The notes under the pieces are model-generated. The model had not been told where the DNA came from and made no database searches. It saw only the letters and a list, made by a program, of their open reading frames with translations. Below, piece after piece: positions 1-11,209 of a stretch of DNA of 64,000 nt. The position numbers and the translations under genes were made by a program. Within the stretch, counting starts at the first letter, position 1. Each line of letters opens with the position of its first letter. This stretch comes from Chitinophagaceae bacterium (GTDB taxonomy: Bacteria; Bacteroidota; Bacteroidia; Chitinophagales; Chitinophagaceae): assembly GCA_027489035.1 (NCBI GenBank), contig JAIYAN010000023.1, forward strand, positions 226,578 to 290,577. The letters run 5' to 3'.

Positions 1-1613
<1,613 letters not shown>

Positions 1614-1631
1614 TTCAGCTGAAAAAAAGTA

Positions 1632-1661
1632 GTCCACATAATGTGGACATATCTTTTTTAT
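1632..1661 (+). terminator. Rho-independent terminator after gyrB
   Basis: Perfect inverted repeat GTCCACAT-A-ATGTGGAC (practical stem GTCCAC with loop ATAAT), followed by an AT-rich stretch with six Ts. It lies 18 bases past the gyrB stop codon. Confidence 0.6.
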
Positions 1662-1748
1662 TGTTTTTGGGAAAATTCGATTTTTTTAGTAGCTTGTTGT
1701 CTGAGCGAAAAATTCGTTCTTTATTTACTAACTATAAATTATATTCAA

Positions 1749-1949
1749 ATGTCAAAAATGTTAACAGCGTATTGCATGAAAACCAAAGAAAAAAATGTTC
1801 CAATGCAAGAAGCAGTAATTACCAAAACAGCTCGCGGTGGTTATATGGCTCAAGGTCATGATGGAAAAGGAAACAAAATGACTACAATGCTAGGTGAAGC
1901 AACCGCTTTAGAAGCCGTTAAAAACGGTGTTGCTAAAAAAGCTTGGTAA
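1749..1949 (+). CDS. Small DUF5679-like protein lacking zinc-ribbon cysteines
   Basis: A 66-residue protein. I chose the ATG at 1749 because the upstream in-frame ATG (1641) sits inside the gyrB terminator stem and would add a hydrophobic, non-conserved leader. Residues 7-46 (AYCMKTKEK, then QGHDGKGNKM) resemble the DUF5679 zinc ribbon, whose remembered consensus is YCvKCk...G.C..CGtKM. Only the first cysteine (C9) remains; the others are Thr, Asp and Gly/gap, so metal binding is unlikely. Function unknown. It is monocistronic, with its own strong terminator. The family link is inferred from spacing of the conserved residues. Confidence 0.7.
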   Translation: MSKMLTAYCMKTKEKNVPMQEAVITKTARGGYMAQGHDGKGNKMTTMLGEATALEAVKNGVAKKAW

Positions 1950-1970
1950 TTTTTTAAAAAGTTAATTTTA

Positions 1971-1997
1971 GCCGTTCTATTTAGAGCGGCTTTTTTG
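1971..1997 (+). terminator. Rho-independent terminator after the DUF5679-like gene
   Basis: GCCGTTCT-ATTT-AGAGCGGC forms an 8-bp stem (one G-T pair) with a 4-base loop, followed directly by TTTTTTG. It starts 21 bases after the stop codon. Confidence 0.88.
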
Positions 1998-2025
1998 TTT
2001 TAAATAACGATGTTTTAATAATTCA

Positions 2026-2134
2026 AAAGTAAAAAGTGAAAATTCAAAATGCAGTTGATAAAAATCTTTTAAAATATTGTACTAAAATGGATAATCCGTT
2101 TTTATTTTTTTTACTTTTTACTTTTCACTTTGAT
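2026..2134. repeat. Imperfect inverted repeat in the 2-kb spacer
   Basis: The purine-rich arm AAAAGTAAAAAGTGAAAA near 2026-2043 is mirrored by TTTTTACTTTTCACTTT near 2115-2134, with a loop of about 70 bases. This is the only structure I see in the 293-base spacer between the DUF5679-like gene and the PKD protein, apart from the terminator. Low complexity makes its meaning uncertain. Confidence 0.35.
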
Positions 2135-2242
2135 TGACATTTTTGTTCGCAACCGGCCATCACCTAAAATAACTTTATGTCTATTTACGGAGTTAATAAC
2201 ATAAATTGTATTTTTAGATATCTCAGTTAAAAAATAAGCTTA

Positions 2243-4975
2243 ATGAAGAATTTCTTATTGGTTCGCTTAATAGTATTGACTATTCTATTTTTTAATGTTA
2301 ATTCAATTAATGCGCAATACACCGTAAATGGATCTGCGTTTCAAAATAGTTGCAGATGTTATACAGTTACACCTAATATAGCTACACAGAAAGGCAGTGT
2401 TTGGAATAACAATAGAATAAATTTAAATCAATCATTCGATTTTACTTTTCAAGTTTTTTTGGGCTGTAGTGATGGAAATGGTGCTGATGGAATGGCGTTT
2501 GTATTACAACCAATGGGACCATCAACCCTTTCTGCATCACCCGCTGGTGGTGGAATGGCATTTTTTGGATTGACCCCTTCTTTAGCAGTTTCATTAGATA
2601 CATATCAAAATATTGACGTTTCTAATACCAATGACAATGACCCAACTTATGATCATATCGCCATTCAATTAAATGGTGTAACGAGCCACAACTCTGTAAA
2701 TACCATTACACCCCCTACACCAGCATCTGCCACCAGTAATAATATTGAAGATTGTATTGACCATAAATTACGTGTAGTATGGAATGCAGTTACCAAAAAC
2801 ATGCAGGTTTTTTTTGATGGTCAATCACGTTTAAACGTAACAAATGATTTTGTAAATACTACTTTCGGAGGAAATGGTTTGGTTTACTGGGGTTTCACTG
2901 GCGCAACAGGTGGCCTTTCAAATGTTCAAAGATTCTGTACAGAATTAACGCCTCGATTCAGACTTTTACCCAATCAAATAAAATGTGTTAATCAGCCGGT
3001 ATCTTTTATAGACTCTACTACTTCATTTGCAGGAATTGTAAAATTCTACTGGAATTTTGGTGATGGCAGCCCAATTGATTCTGTAAATCAAAATCCAATT
3101 CATACGTATACTGTTGGTGGTGATTATACCATCACCTATACCGTTTTTGGTTTTGATGGCTGTAGCGAAACATACACTCAACCTTTAAGAATTGGAAGTA
3201 AACCCATTGCAGGTTTTTCATACACCGCTTCTTGTCAAAATTCACCTGTACAATTGGTAGACACTTCAGATGTTGCTGTTGGTACCATAAACAATTGGTA
3301 TTGGGATTTAGACAACAATGGACAAACATCCACATCGCAATTTGTTTTAACCACTTATACAACTCCTGGAATAAAAAACATAAAATTTGTCGTTAAGTCT
3401 GCTGAAGGTTGTTTGTCGGATACTTTACGAACAACCATAACCGTTAGTCCACGTCCTACCATTAATTTTAGTTTCACCGATTCTGTTTGCTTAGGTACTC
3501 CAACCATATTTACAGATCAATCATTTGTAAATGGCAGTACAACAACACCTATAAATTATTGGCAATGGTTTTACGGAGATAGTAGTGCGCCAGCAATCAT
3601 TCAAAACCCAACGCATGTATTTACCAATCCTGGCAATCAAACAGTTAGCTTAATTACATCAGCATCAGGTACAAATGCTTGCGCAGGAACCGCTATAACA
3701 AAAACTGTTTTTGTTTCTGATAAGCCTGTTGCAAAAATCAAGTCTATTATTCTTTGCGAAAAACAACAAGCGCAATTTCAAGATTCCTCTTATTCTGCTG
3801 ATGGCTTAGCCATTACAAATTGCTGGTGGGATTTTGGTAATGGTCAAACCTCAAATCAATGCAATCCAAATTTTACATTTACCACTCCAGGTCCTAAAAC
3901 CATAAAACATGTGGTGTTTAATTCCAGAGGTTGTAAATCAGATACATTAACTGTTTCATTAAATGTTGCTGATAAACCCTTGGCTAATTTTACTTTCAGT
4001 CAACCTATTTGTAACGACAACAGCATTCAACTAACAGATATTACAACAGTACAAAATGGAAGTTTGAATCAATGGAATTGGATATATAATTCAACAACAT
4101 TTAGTACAACTCAAAACACAATAGGAAATTTCCCTTTTGGAAATGTGCAAGTTGGATTAGTTGCTACCAGTAATTTAGGATGCTTTAGTGATACCGTTTT
4201 TCATACATTTAAACTTATAAAAAATCCAGTTGTGGATATGCAGTTTAATGATACGTGTAAAAACGCATTGGTTCAAATCACATCTGGAGAAACTACAACA
4301 AGTATAGGCATCAATCAGTGGCAATGGAATTTTGGAGACGGATTTCAAGGAACGGGATCGCCTGTAACACATACCTACACAAATAATGGTCAGTATACTA
4401 TTACACTTTATGCAACTTCAATTGAAGGTTGTAAAGACACCGCAATAGAAAGTATAAATATTTATGGAACAAATGTTTTTGCAGGCAATGATACCATTGT
4501 GGTTACCAATCAACCGATTCAGTTGAACGCAACCGGAGGTTTCAGTTATCAATGGACTCCTTCAATTGGATTGAGTGCAGACAATATTCCAAATCCAATC
4601 GCAATTGTTTCTTCTGATCAAACTTACTATGTGGTGGCATTTACACCAACTGGCTGTAAAAGCTATGATACGATAAAAATTAAAGTGTATGATGGTGATC
4701 CGCAAATGTTTTTCCCAAATGCATTTACACCAAATGGTGATGGATTGAATGATGTATTTAAACCATTCCCTGTTGGTTTAAAAAGGTTTGAATATTTTGC
4801 CATTTATAATCGTTTCGGTCAACAATTATTTTATTCTACAAAAGCATACAAAGGTTGGAATGGAGAGTACAAAGGAATCAAACAACCGGCTGGAACGTAT
4901 GTTTGCATTGCAAAAGGGATTGATTACAGAAACAATGCATTGACTGTTAAGCGAACAATCTTATTGATTAGGTAA
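2243..4975 (+). CDS. Secreted lectin/PKD-repeat protein with T9SS type B sorting domain
   Basis: Large extracellular protein (910 aa) exported by the type IX secretion system. Residues 1-24 are a signal peptide ending INAQ. Residues 25-230 look like an L-type (legume-like) lectin fold, with DGNGADGMAFVLQ and later VYWGFTGATGG. About six PKD-type modules follow (roughly 235-735), several with the WNFGDG or WDFGNG core and paired cysteines. An Ig-like module lies around 740-815. The last 90 residues, starting FFPNAFTPNGDGLND and ending in KRTILLIR, are the CHU_C / gliding-motility-associated C-terminal domain that directs T9SS type B sorting. A role in adhesion or polysaccharide binding is inferred. 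Its 3' end overlaps the end of mfd by 15 bp. Confidence 0.92.
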   Translation: MKNFLLVRLIVLTILFFNVNSINAQYTVNGSAFQNSCRCYTVTPNIATQKGSVWNNNRINLNQSFDFTFQVFLGCSDGNGADGMAFVLQPMGPSTLSASPAGGGMAFFGLTPSLAVSLDTYQNIDVSNTNDNDPTYDHIAIQLNGVTSHNSVNTITPPTPASATSNNIEDCIDHKLRVVWNAVTKNMQVFFDGQSRLNVTNDFVNTTFGGNGLVYWGFTGATGGLSNVQRFCTELTPRFRLLPNQIKCVNQPVSFIDSTTSFAGIVKFYWNFGDGSPIDSVNQNPIHTYTVGGDYTITYTVFGFDGCSETYTQPLRIGSKPIAGFSYTASCQNSPVQLVDTSDVAVGTINNWYWDLDNNGQTSTSQFVLTTYTTPGIKNIKFVVKSAEGCLSDTLRTTITVSPRPTINFSFTDSVCLGTPTIFTDQSFVNGSTTTPINYWQWFYGDSSAPAIIQNPTHVFTNPGNQTVSLITSASGTNACAGTAITKTVFVSDKPVAKIKSIILCEKQQAQFQDSSYSADGLAITNCWWDFGNGQTSNQCNPNFTFTTPGPKTIKHVVFNSRGCKSDTLTVSLNVADKPLANFTFSQPICNDNSIQLTDITTVQNGSLNQWNWIYNSTTFSTTQNTIGNFPFGNVQVGLVATSNLGCFSDTVFHTFKLIKNPVVDMQFNDTCKNALVQITSGETTTSIGINQWQWNFGDGFQGTGSPVTHTYTNNGQYTITLYATSIEGCKDTAIESINIYGTNVFAGNDTIVVTNQPIQLNATGGFSYQWTPSIGLSADNIPNPIAIVSSDQTYYVVAFTPTGCKSYDTIKIKVYDGDPQMFFPNAFTPNGDGLNDVFKPFPVGLKRFEYFAIYNRFGQQLFYSTKAYKGWNGEYKGIKQPAGTYVCIAKGIDYRNNALTVKRTILLIR

Positions 4976-7900
4976 CTTTTTCACATGATTGTGCATGCGT
5001 AAAATGAACTCGTAAATGTGGTTCATTGTTTTGATGTCTTCTACAATTAAAATTCCGTTTTTACCTACTTGTTTTAAACGAGCTTTATTGGTACCCGTTT
5101 GTAAAAACATCAATATTCTATTGAAGGTTTCACTTTGGAAATAAGGAGAATCAGGGTTGCTTACAAAAAAGCATTTCATATTTTCGTTTCTTAGTAAAAG
5201 CTTTTCGAATCCTAAATCTACTGCCATTTTTCTACAACGTACAATCGTAAACAAATCTTCGGCTTCTGGTGGAACAGCACCAAATCGATCAACCATTTCT
5301 GCATGAAAATTTACCAAGTCTGCCTCTGTTTCGCAATTGTCTAATCTGGAATATAAGCTCAATCTTTCTGTAATGCTTTCTACATATTTATCAGGTATTA
5401 AAATTTCAAGATCGGTGTCAAATGTGCAGTCTTTTACAAAATCATCTTGCTTGCTGATTTCTTCTTTAAACAATTCTTTAAAATTATTTCTTTTCAATTC
5501 ACGCACCGCTTCATCCAAAATTTTCTGATACATTTCAAATCCAATTTCTGAAATAAAACCACTTTGTTCGCCACCAAGCATATTTCCCGCACCACGAATA
5601 TCTAAGTCGCGCATGGCAATTTGAAAGCCACTGCCTAAATCACTGTATTGCTCTAATGTTGATAAACGTTTTCTACTATCTGTAGGAAGCGTACTCATTG
5701 GTGGAGCAAGTAAATAACAAAATGCTTTTTTATTGCTTCTGCCTACGCGTCCTCTTAATTGATGCAAATCGCTTAATCCAAACTGATGTGCATTGTTTAC
5801 AATGATGGTGTTTACATTAGGAATATCTACGCCACTCTCTACAATGTTGGTACATACCAGCACATCATATTTTTTATCCATGAAATCAAGTATCGTATCC
5901 TCAAGCTGATCGCCTTCCATTTGGCCATGCGCAAAAGCAATGCTTATATCCGGACAAAGCCCTTGAATAAAGCTTTTCATTTCAGGCAAACCTTTTACAC
6001 GATTGTGTATAAAGAATACTTGTCCGCCGCGTTCTGTTTCATAATAAATGATGTCTCTAATATTGTCTTCATTAAAAACAGCAACTTCAGTTTGAATGGG
6101 TTGTCTGTTTGGCGGTGGCGTGTTGATGATGCTCAAATCTCTTGCGCCCATCAAACTAAATTGCAACGTTCTTGGGATAGGGGTTGCCGTTAGCGTTAGC
6201 GAATCTACTGTAGCACGAAGCTGTTTTAATTTCTCTTTTGCAGTTACGCCAAATTTTTGTTCTTCATCAATAATCATTACACCCAAATCTTTAAACTTCA
6301 CATCTTTGCTTAACAATGCGTGGGTTCCGATAATGATATCAATTTTACCTTCTTCTAATTTCTTTAATGTTTCTTTTTTTTCTTTTGCTGTTTTAAATCG
6401 ATTTACAAAATCGACCGTTACTGGAAAATCTTTCAATCTATCTTTAAACGTTTTGTAATGTTGATAAGCCAAAATGGTTGTCGGTACTAAAATGGCAGCT
6501 TGCTTACCATCACAGCAGGATTTGAATGCAGCCCTGATGGCCACCTCTGTTTTTCCGAATCCAACATCACCACAAACCAATCGATCCATGGGCGCATCTT
6601 TTTCCATGTCGCGTTTTACATCATCTGTAGCTTTTGCCTGATCGGGTGTATCCTCATAAATAAAGCTTGCCTCCAATTCGGTTTGCATATAATTATCCTG
6701 GCTATGCTGAAACCCTTTCTGACTTTTTCTTTGAGCGTAGAGCTGTATTAAATCGTTGGCAATGTCTTTTACCTGCTTTTTTGTTTTTTCTTTGAGTTTA
6801 CTCCACACATCACTTCCCAATTTATTCATCTTTGGAATAGAACCCTCTTTGCCACTGTATTTGCTGATTTTATGCAGCGAAGAAATATTTACATACAATA
6901 AATCACCATCTTTATATTGTATTCTAACGGATTCCTGTAAACGTCCGTTTGCCTCTATTTTTTGCAGACCAGAATACACACCAACACCATGATCAATATG
7001 TGCTACATAATCACCAGGTTGTAAGTCGCGCAAGGTTTTTAACGTCAGTGCTTTGTTTTTACTAAACGCTTGTTTTACTTTGTACTTATGATAACGTTGA
7101 AATACTTGATGGTCGGTATAACAAATTAATTTATTGTCATCGTCTATAAATCCTTCATGTATGGAAACAGGAATTGGGGTGACTTGAATTTCTGCTTTTA
7201 AGTCGGTAAAGATGATGTGCAATCGTTCTAGCTGTTTTGGATTTTCGGCAAAAATGAAAATATTATATTTCTGCTTCTCATACTCCTGCAAATTTTTAAT
7301 CAACAAATCAAACTGTCTGTTAAAGGCAGGTTGTGGCTTTGAGGCAAAATTGATTTGCTCAGCTGCTTTTTTATAATTTTCAAATGCTGCTTTTTTCCCA
7401 ACCTCAATCAAATGCTTTTTTGCAATTTCTTTTTCAAATGAAGCTAAATTTATGAATTCATTTGTCTCAAAATTTATTTTAAAATTTATTTCTGCAAGTT
7501 CATCTATGGCCTCTTCTTTCTGCGTGTCTGATTTTACATGTTCTAAGAAAATGGAAAGATATTCTTCTTCCAATTCAAGTTTGTCTTTTATGTAATTCCA
7601 ATCTCTAACCCAAATGATGGTTTGCTCGGGAAGAAATTCTAATAAAGAAACTTTCTCGCCAGTTTCGAATTGTGTTTCTACATTTGGGATAATATTTACT
7701 TGCAAAAGTTTGCGTTCGCTCAATTGAGTTTCTGGGTCAAAAATTCGGATGCTATCAACTTCGTTTCCAAAAAGTTCAATGCGATAAGGCTTTTCGTTTC
7801 CAAAAGAATAAATGTCTAAAATCCCACCGCGTACTGCAAATTGACCAGGCTCGTACACAAAATCAGTACGCACAAATCCATGATCAACAAATTTTTGCAA

Positions 7901-8380
7901 GATTGCATTTACATCCAACTCATCTGCTTGTTTGATGCTGATGATGTTGTCCGATAAAGATTTTGATAAAACAACTTTTTCAAAAATGGCTTCGGGGTAA
8001 GTGACTAATATTTTTTTATTTCCACCTGATGCAATTTTTGTGAGTGCTTCAGTTCGTAACATCACGTGACTGCTGTTGAGCAGCTGATAGTTTTTTTTAT
8101 TTTTAAAAGAAGAGGGGAAATAAAAAATATCAAGGGCGTTGGTGATATTCTCAATAGTGTTGTGAAAATACGCCGCTTCTTCTGGATCGCGTAAAATAAC
8201 CAAATGATTGGTTTGAGATAAATATTCGTTGCTGTGTAAAGCCGCAACAATGAATTCTAAGGAGCTACCTTCTAAACCAGACAAGAGCAAATGCTGGGGT
8301 TCGGACAAAGTGGTTCTATTCGCTATCTGAAAACAGCGGGGATCATTTTTATAAAAATTCAACAACACATCCAAATTCAT
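4961..8380 (-). CDS. mfd: Transcription-repair coupling factor Mfd
   Basis: Displaces RNA polymerase stalled at DNA lesions and recruits UvrA. Its 1139 residues match the family length. In order: UvrB-like N-terminal domains (1-350), the RNA polymerase-interacting CarD-like domain (about 450-530, AHIDHGVGVYSGL), and the SF2 translocase with Walker A GDVGFGKTE (about 605), DEEQ box DEEQKFGV (about 705), TATPIPRTLQFSL, and LRGRVGRSNKKAFCYLL in the second RecA fold. The C-terminal TRCF domain ends near 1110. It converges on the PKD protein, sharing 15 bp, and diverges from the flavoprotein gene at 8472. Confidence 0.97.
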   Translation of the reverse strand: MNLDVLLNFYKNDPRCFQIANRTTLSEPQHLLLSGLEGSSLEFIVAALHSNEYLSQTNHLVILRDPEEAAYFHNTIENITNALDIFYFPSSFKNKKNYQLLNSSHVMLRTEALTKIASGGNKKILVTYPEAIFEKVVLSKSLSDNIISIKQADELDVNAILQKFVDHGFVRTDFVYEPGQFAVRGGILDIYSFGNEKPYRIELFGNEVDSIRIFDPETQLSERKLLQVNIIPNVETQFETGEKVSLLEFLPEQTIIWVRDWNYIKDKLELEEEYLSIFLEHVKSDTQKEEAIDELAEINFKINFETNEFINLASFEKEIAKKHLIEVGKKAAFENYKKAAEQINFASKPQPAFNRQFDLLIKNLQEYEKQKYNIFIFAENPKQLERLHIIFTDLKAEIQVTPIPVSIHEGFIDDDNKLICYTDHQVFQRYHKYKVKQAFSKNKALTLKTLRDLQPGDYVAHIDHGVGVYSGLQKIEANGRLQESVRIQYKDGDLLYVNISSLHKISKYSGKEGSIPKMNKLGSDVWSKLKEKTKKQVKDIANDLIQLYAQRKSQKGFQHSQDNYMQTELEASFIYEDTPDQAKATDDVKRDMEKDAPMDRLVCGDVGFGKTEVAIRAAFKSCCDGKQAAILVPTTILAYQHYKTFKDRLKDFPVTVDFVNRFKTAKEKKETLKKLEEGKIDIIIGTHALLSKDVKFKDLGVMIIDEEQKFGVTAKEKLKQLRATVDSLTLTATPIPRTLQFSLMGARDLSIINTPPPNRQPIQTEVAVFNEDNIRDIIYYETERGGQVFFIHNRVKGLPEMKSFIQGLCPDISIAFAHGQMEGDQLEDTILDFMDKKYDVLVCTNIVESGVDIPNVNTIIVNNAHQFGLSDLHQLRGRVGRSNKKAFCYLLAPPMSTLPTDSRKRLSTLEQYSDLGSGFQIAMRDLDIRGAGNMLGGEQSGFISEIGFEMYQKILDEAVRELKRNNFKELFKEEISKQDDFVKDCTFDTDLEILIPDKYVESITERLSLYSRLDNCETEADLVNFHAEMVDRFGAVPPEAEDLFTIVRCRKMAVDLGFEKLLLRNENMKCFFVSNPDSPYFQSETFNRILMFLQTGTNKARLKQVGKNGILIVEDIKTMNHIYEFILRMHNHVKKLPNQ

Positions 8381-8471
8381 TCACCCAAAAAATTAATGCA
8401 GCAAAGATAAGTGTCTAAGAGAAAATTTTATATTAATTCTACATGATGTATCTTACTAAAAATAAAAAAGT

Positions 8472-9191
8472 ATGTCGTTACAACCTTGGCTAACTGGAAC
8501 AGTAATAAAAATTGTAGACGAAACAAATGATACCAAAAGATTTTGGATACAAGTGCCCTCATTAGAGAAATTTGATTTTTTACCTGGTCAATTTGTAACA
8601 TTGGATTTACCGATTCATGAAAAATCAAATAAAAGATGGAGAAGTTATTCCATTGCATCTTGGCCTGATGGCACAAATGTATTTGAATTGTTGATTGTAC
8701 TTAATCCTTCTGGAACAGGAACGCCATATTTATTTAATGAGATTAAAGTTGGAAGTGAAATTACATTAAGAGGTCCACAGGGCGTGTTTACAATACCTCA
8801 AAATTTAGAAAAAGAACTGTTTTTAATTTGCACGGGTACAGGCATTGCACCATTTCGTAGTATGGTAAATTTTATCTTTCAAAATAATGTACCTCATAAA
8901 AAAATTTACCTCATTTTTGGTACACGTACAAAATCGAATCTTTTGTATTTCGAAGAGATGAAAAATTTAGAAATTGATTTCGCGGATTTTTACTTCCATC
9001 CAACTTTGTCTAGAGATGATTGGGAAGGAGAGAAAGGCTATGTTCATTCTGTTTATGAACGACTTTGCAGCTCAAAACCTGATGCTCAATTTTATTTATG
9101 TGGCTGGAAGAATATGATTGATGAAGCCAAATCAAGATTACTTGAAATGGGTTACGATAAAAAAGACATTCATCTAGAAATTTATGGGTAA
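8472..9191 (+). CDS. Ferredoxin-NADP+ reductase-like FAD/NAD(P) oxidoreductase
   Basis: A 239-residue single-protein reductase without an iron-sulfur domain. The N-terminal FAD-binding barrel carries the WRSYSIAS motif (RxYS), and the nucleotide-binding half begins with LICTGTGIAPFRSM and ends in the LCGWKNMIDEA region. It is expected to transfer electrons between NAD(P)H and ferredoxin or flavodoxin; the partner cannot be told from the sequence. One possible use is supplying electrons to iron-sulfur enzymes such as IspG, encoded about 19 kb away, but that link is inference. It is monocistronic, divergent from mfd, with a terminator at 9350. Confidence 0.85.
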   Translation: MSLQPWLTGTVIKIVDETNDTKRFWIQVPSLEKFDFLPGQFVTLDLPIHEKSNKRWRSYSIASWPDGTNVFELLIVLNPSGTGTPYLFNEIKVGSEITLRGPQGVFTIPQNLEKELFLICTGTGIAPFRSMVNFIFQNNVPHKKIYLIFGTRTKSNLLYFEEMKNLEIDFADFYFHPTLSRDDWEGEKGYVHSVYERLCSSKPDAQFYLCGWKNMIDEAKSRLLEMGYDKKDIHLEIYG

Positions 9192-9349
9192 TGAATTTAT
9201 TAAATCAGAAATGAATTATGTAGTATAATTTCTACAAGAAAATTTATATATAAAACGTTGATATTCAATATTGTTAACTTAAATTTGAATTCCTAAATAC
9301 CTGAATCAACTAACTGAAAACTATGAACGAACCAAACCAATAAATAAAG

Positions 9350-9372
9350 AGTCGACTTGTGTCGGCTTTTTT
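9350..9372. terminator. Bidirectional terminator between the flavoprotein and acyl-CoA ligase genes
   Basis: AGTCGAC-TTGT-GTCGGCT stem, extended by AAATAAA opposite TTTTATT, with six Ts on the plus side and a weaker T-rich tail on the minus side. The two genes converge here; the hairpin abuts the stop codon of the ligase gene. Confidence 0.75.
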
Positions 9373-11158
9373 ATTTATATATCCATTCAATTTCTTGTTG
9401 ATATTTTTCCATAATTACTTTACGTTTTATACTCAGCTTCGGTGTCATTTCTCCAGTAAATACGCTCCATTCTTCAGACAATAGTTTTATCTTTTTTACT
9501 TGTTCTACATGATTGAAATAGCCATTATAAGTTTCAATGATTCCGTTGTAAAAATGCACCACTTCGGGATGTTGAATGGCTTCATGGTTGGTTGTAAATG
9601 TTATGGATTTGCTCATCATCCATGTTTGTAAATTTGAAAAAGAGGGAACGATTAATGCGGATACAAATTTTTGGTTATCGCCTAAAACCATTAACTGCTC
9701 TACAAATGGCGACTCTTTTAATTTGTTTTCGATTACTTGAGGTGCAACATATTTTCCGCCACTGGTTTTAAACATCTCTTTTTTTCGATCTGTTATTTTC
9801 AAGTATTTACCATCTTCAAATATGCCAATGTCTCCTGTGTGTAACCATCCATCTTTAATTACTTCTTCAGTCCATTCGGGGTGTTTGTAATAACCCATCA
9901 TTACACTAGGTCCCTTTACACATATTTCACCATCAGCTTCGATTTTTACTTCTTGTCCGTCGATAACCAAACCAACAGTTCCAAATTTTGTTCCGCCCTT
10001 TTTATTGCAATTCACACTGATCACTGGACAGTTTTCTGTTGGGCCATAACCTTCAAAAACGGGGATTTGAGCAGCTGTAAAAATCCTTAAAAGTTTAACC
10101 TGACAAGCTGCACCACCAGTGATAATGTATTTTACATTTCCGCCTAATGCCTCACGCCATTTTTTAAAAATCAACAGATTCGCTATTGCCAATTGAACTC
10201 GATAACTTAAACTGCCTTTATTTATATTGTCGAATTTTTCCGCTAATCCAACAGCCCAATAAAATAATTTTCTTTTTACACCTTTTAACTCCGCGCCTTT
10301 TGCCATTATCTTATCAAATACTTTTTCGAGTAATCTTGGAACGGTGGAGAATAATAATGGTTTTACTTCTTTTAAATTTTCCCCAATAGTGTCTAAATTT
10401 TCGGCATAATAAATGGAAATGCCTGTAGAAATATAAATGTAGGAAGCCATTCTTTCAAAGATGTGATTGAGCGGCAGAAAGCTTAACGCTCGTTCGTTGG
10501 GCGCAACTGGAAATGGAAAGCTTTTAGTAGAGTTTAATACATTCATCACTAACCCATGATGACTTAACATTACGCCTTTTGGAACACCAGTAGTACCAGA
10601 TGTATAAATGATGGTTGCACACTGTGTAGCTTTTATAGAAGATTTAATTTTCTCTAATTGATTTAATGTTTCCCCGTTTGGTTCTATCCAAATATCTTTC
10701 CAATATTTTGCTTCGGGGTCATTGTCAAAACTATATATATCAATAAGTGAAGGAACATTGGACTTAATGCTGTTTACTTTTTCAAGAATGTCGGCATCAC
10801 TTACAAATGCATATTTTATTTTTGCTTCATTAAAAATAAATTCAATTTCGTTGGCATTTGTTGTGGGGTAAATCGGACAAATTAAAATACCCAATTGTTG
10901 TGTTGCCAAATCAAGCATTAACCACTCTGGTCGGTTTCGCGAAATGATGGCAATTTTATCTTGGTTTTCGGGTTGCATATCATGTCCACTCAAACCCAAT
11001 TTTAGCAAACCTGCACCTATTTTTTTTTTTTTTTTTATAATCGAATCCGTAGAATGCAAAACCCACTTACCGTTTTCTTTCCCAGCTAACATATCATTTT
11101 TTGGAAAGTTGGCTTGTTGCTCATACAAAAAATCAAATAGTCTGGAATTCTCATTCAT
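9371..11158 (-). CDS. Long-chain fatty acid-CoA ligase (AMP-forming)
   Basis: Activates long-chain fatty acids to acyl-CoA through an acyl-adenylate. The 595 residues show the ANL-superfamily motifs in order: P-loop YTSGTTGVPKG (about 188), GYGPTENCPVIS, WLHTGDIG, and the ITDRKKEMFKTSGGKYVAPQ hinge and catalytic-lysine region. It resembles the FadD/FAA type common in Bacteroidota. Codons for residues 42-46 (five lysines) lie inside an uninterrupted run of 17 A on the coding strand, which is prone to slippage. The frame stays open across it as given. Monocistronic. Confidence 0.93.
   Translation of the reverse strand: MNENSRLFDFLYEQQANFPKNDMLAGKENGKWVLHSTDSIIKKKKKIGAGLLKLGLSGHDMQPENQDKIAIISRNRPEWLMLDLATQQLGILICPIYPTTNANEIEFIFNEAKIKYAFVSDADILEKVNSIKSNVPSLIDIYSFDNDPEAKYWKDIWIEPNGETLNQLEKIKSSIKATQCATIIYTSGTTGVPKGVMLSHHGLVMNVLNSTKSFPFPVAPNERALSFLPLNHIFERMASYIYISTGISIYYAENLDTIGENLKEVKPLLFSTVPRLLEKVFDKIMAKGAELKGVKRKLFYWAVGLAEKFDNINKGSLSYRVQLAIANLLIFKKWREALGGNVKYIITGGAACQVKLLRIFTAAQIPVFEGYGPTENCPVISVNCNKKGGTKFGTVGLVIDGQEVKIEADGEICVKGPSVMMGYYKHPEWTEEVIKDGWLHTGDIGIFEDGKYLKITDRKKEMFKTSGGKYVAPQVIENKLKESPFVEQLMVLGDNQKFVSALIVPSFSNLQTWMMSKSITFTTNHEAIQHPEVVHFYNGIIETYNGYFNHVEQVKKIKLLSEEWSVFTGEMTPKLSIKRKVIMEKYQQEIEWIYK
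11020..11036. repeat. 17-base homopolymer (T17 on plus strand) inside a coding region
   Basis: Seventeen consecutive Ts on the plus strand, A17 in the acyl-CoA ligase message, near codons 41-46 of 595. It is the longest homopolymer I noticed in the window. Confidence 0.95.
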
Positions 11159-11209
11159 AGCTCAATAATTTTATTGTAATAGAATATTGTAGTAATTACA
11201 AATTGGGGA

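Noticed and set aside
1641..1748. In-frame N-terminal extension of the DUF5679-like protein
   Set aside because: It begins inside the gyrB terminator stem and encodes an unconserved hydrophobic leader.
9192..9349. Tiny leader peptide MNEPNQ before the terminator at 9350
   Set aside because: Six codons with no codon bias for regulation and no downstream gene on that strand to attenuate.
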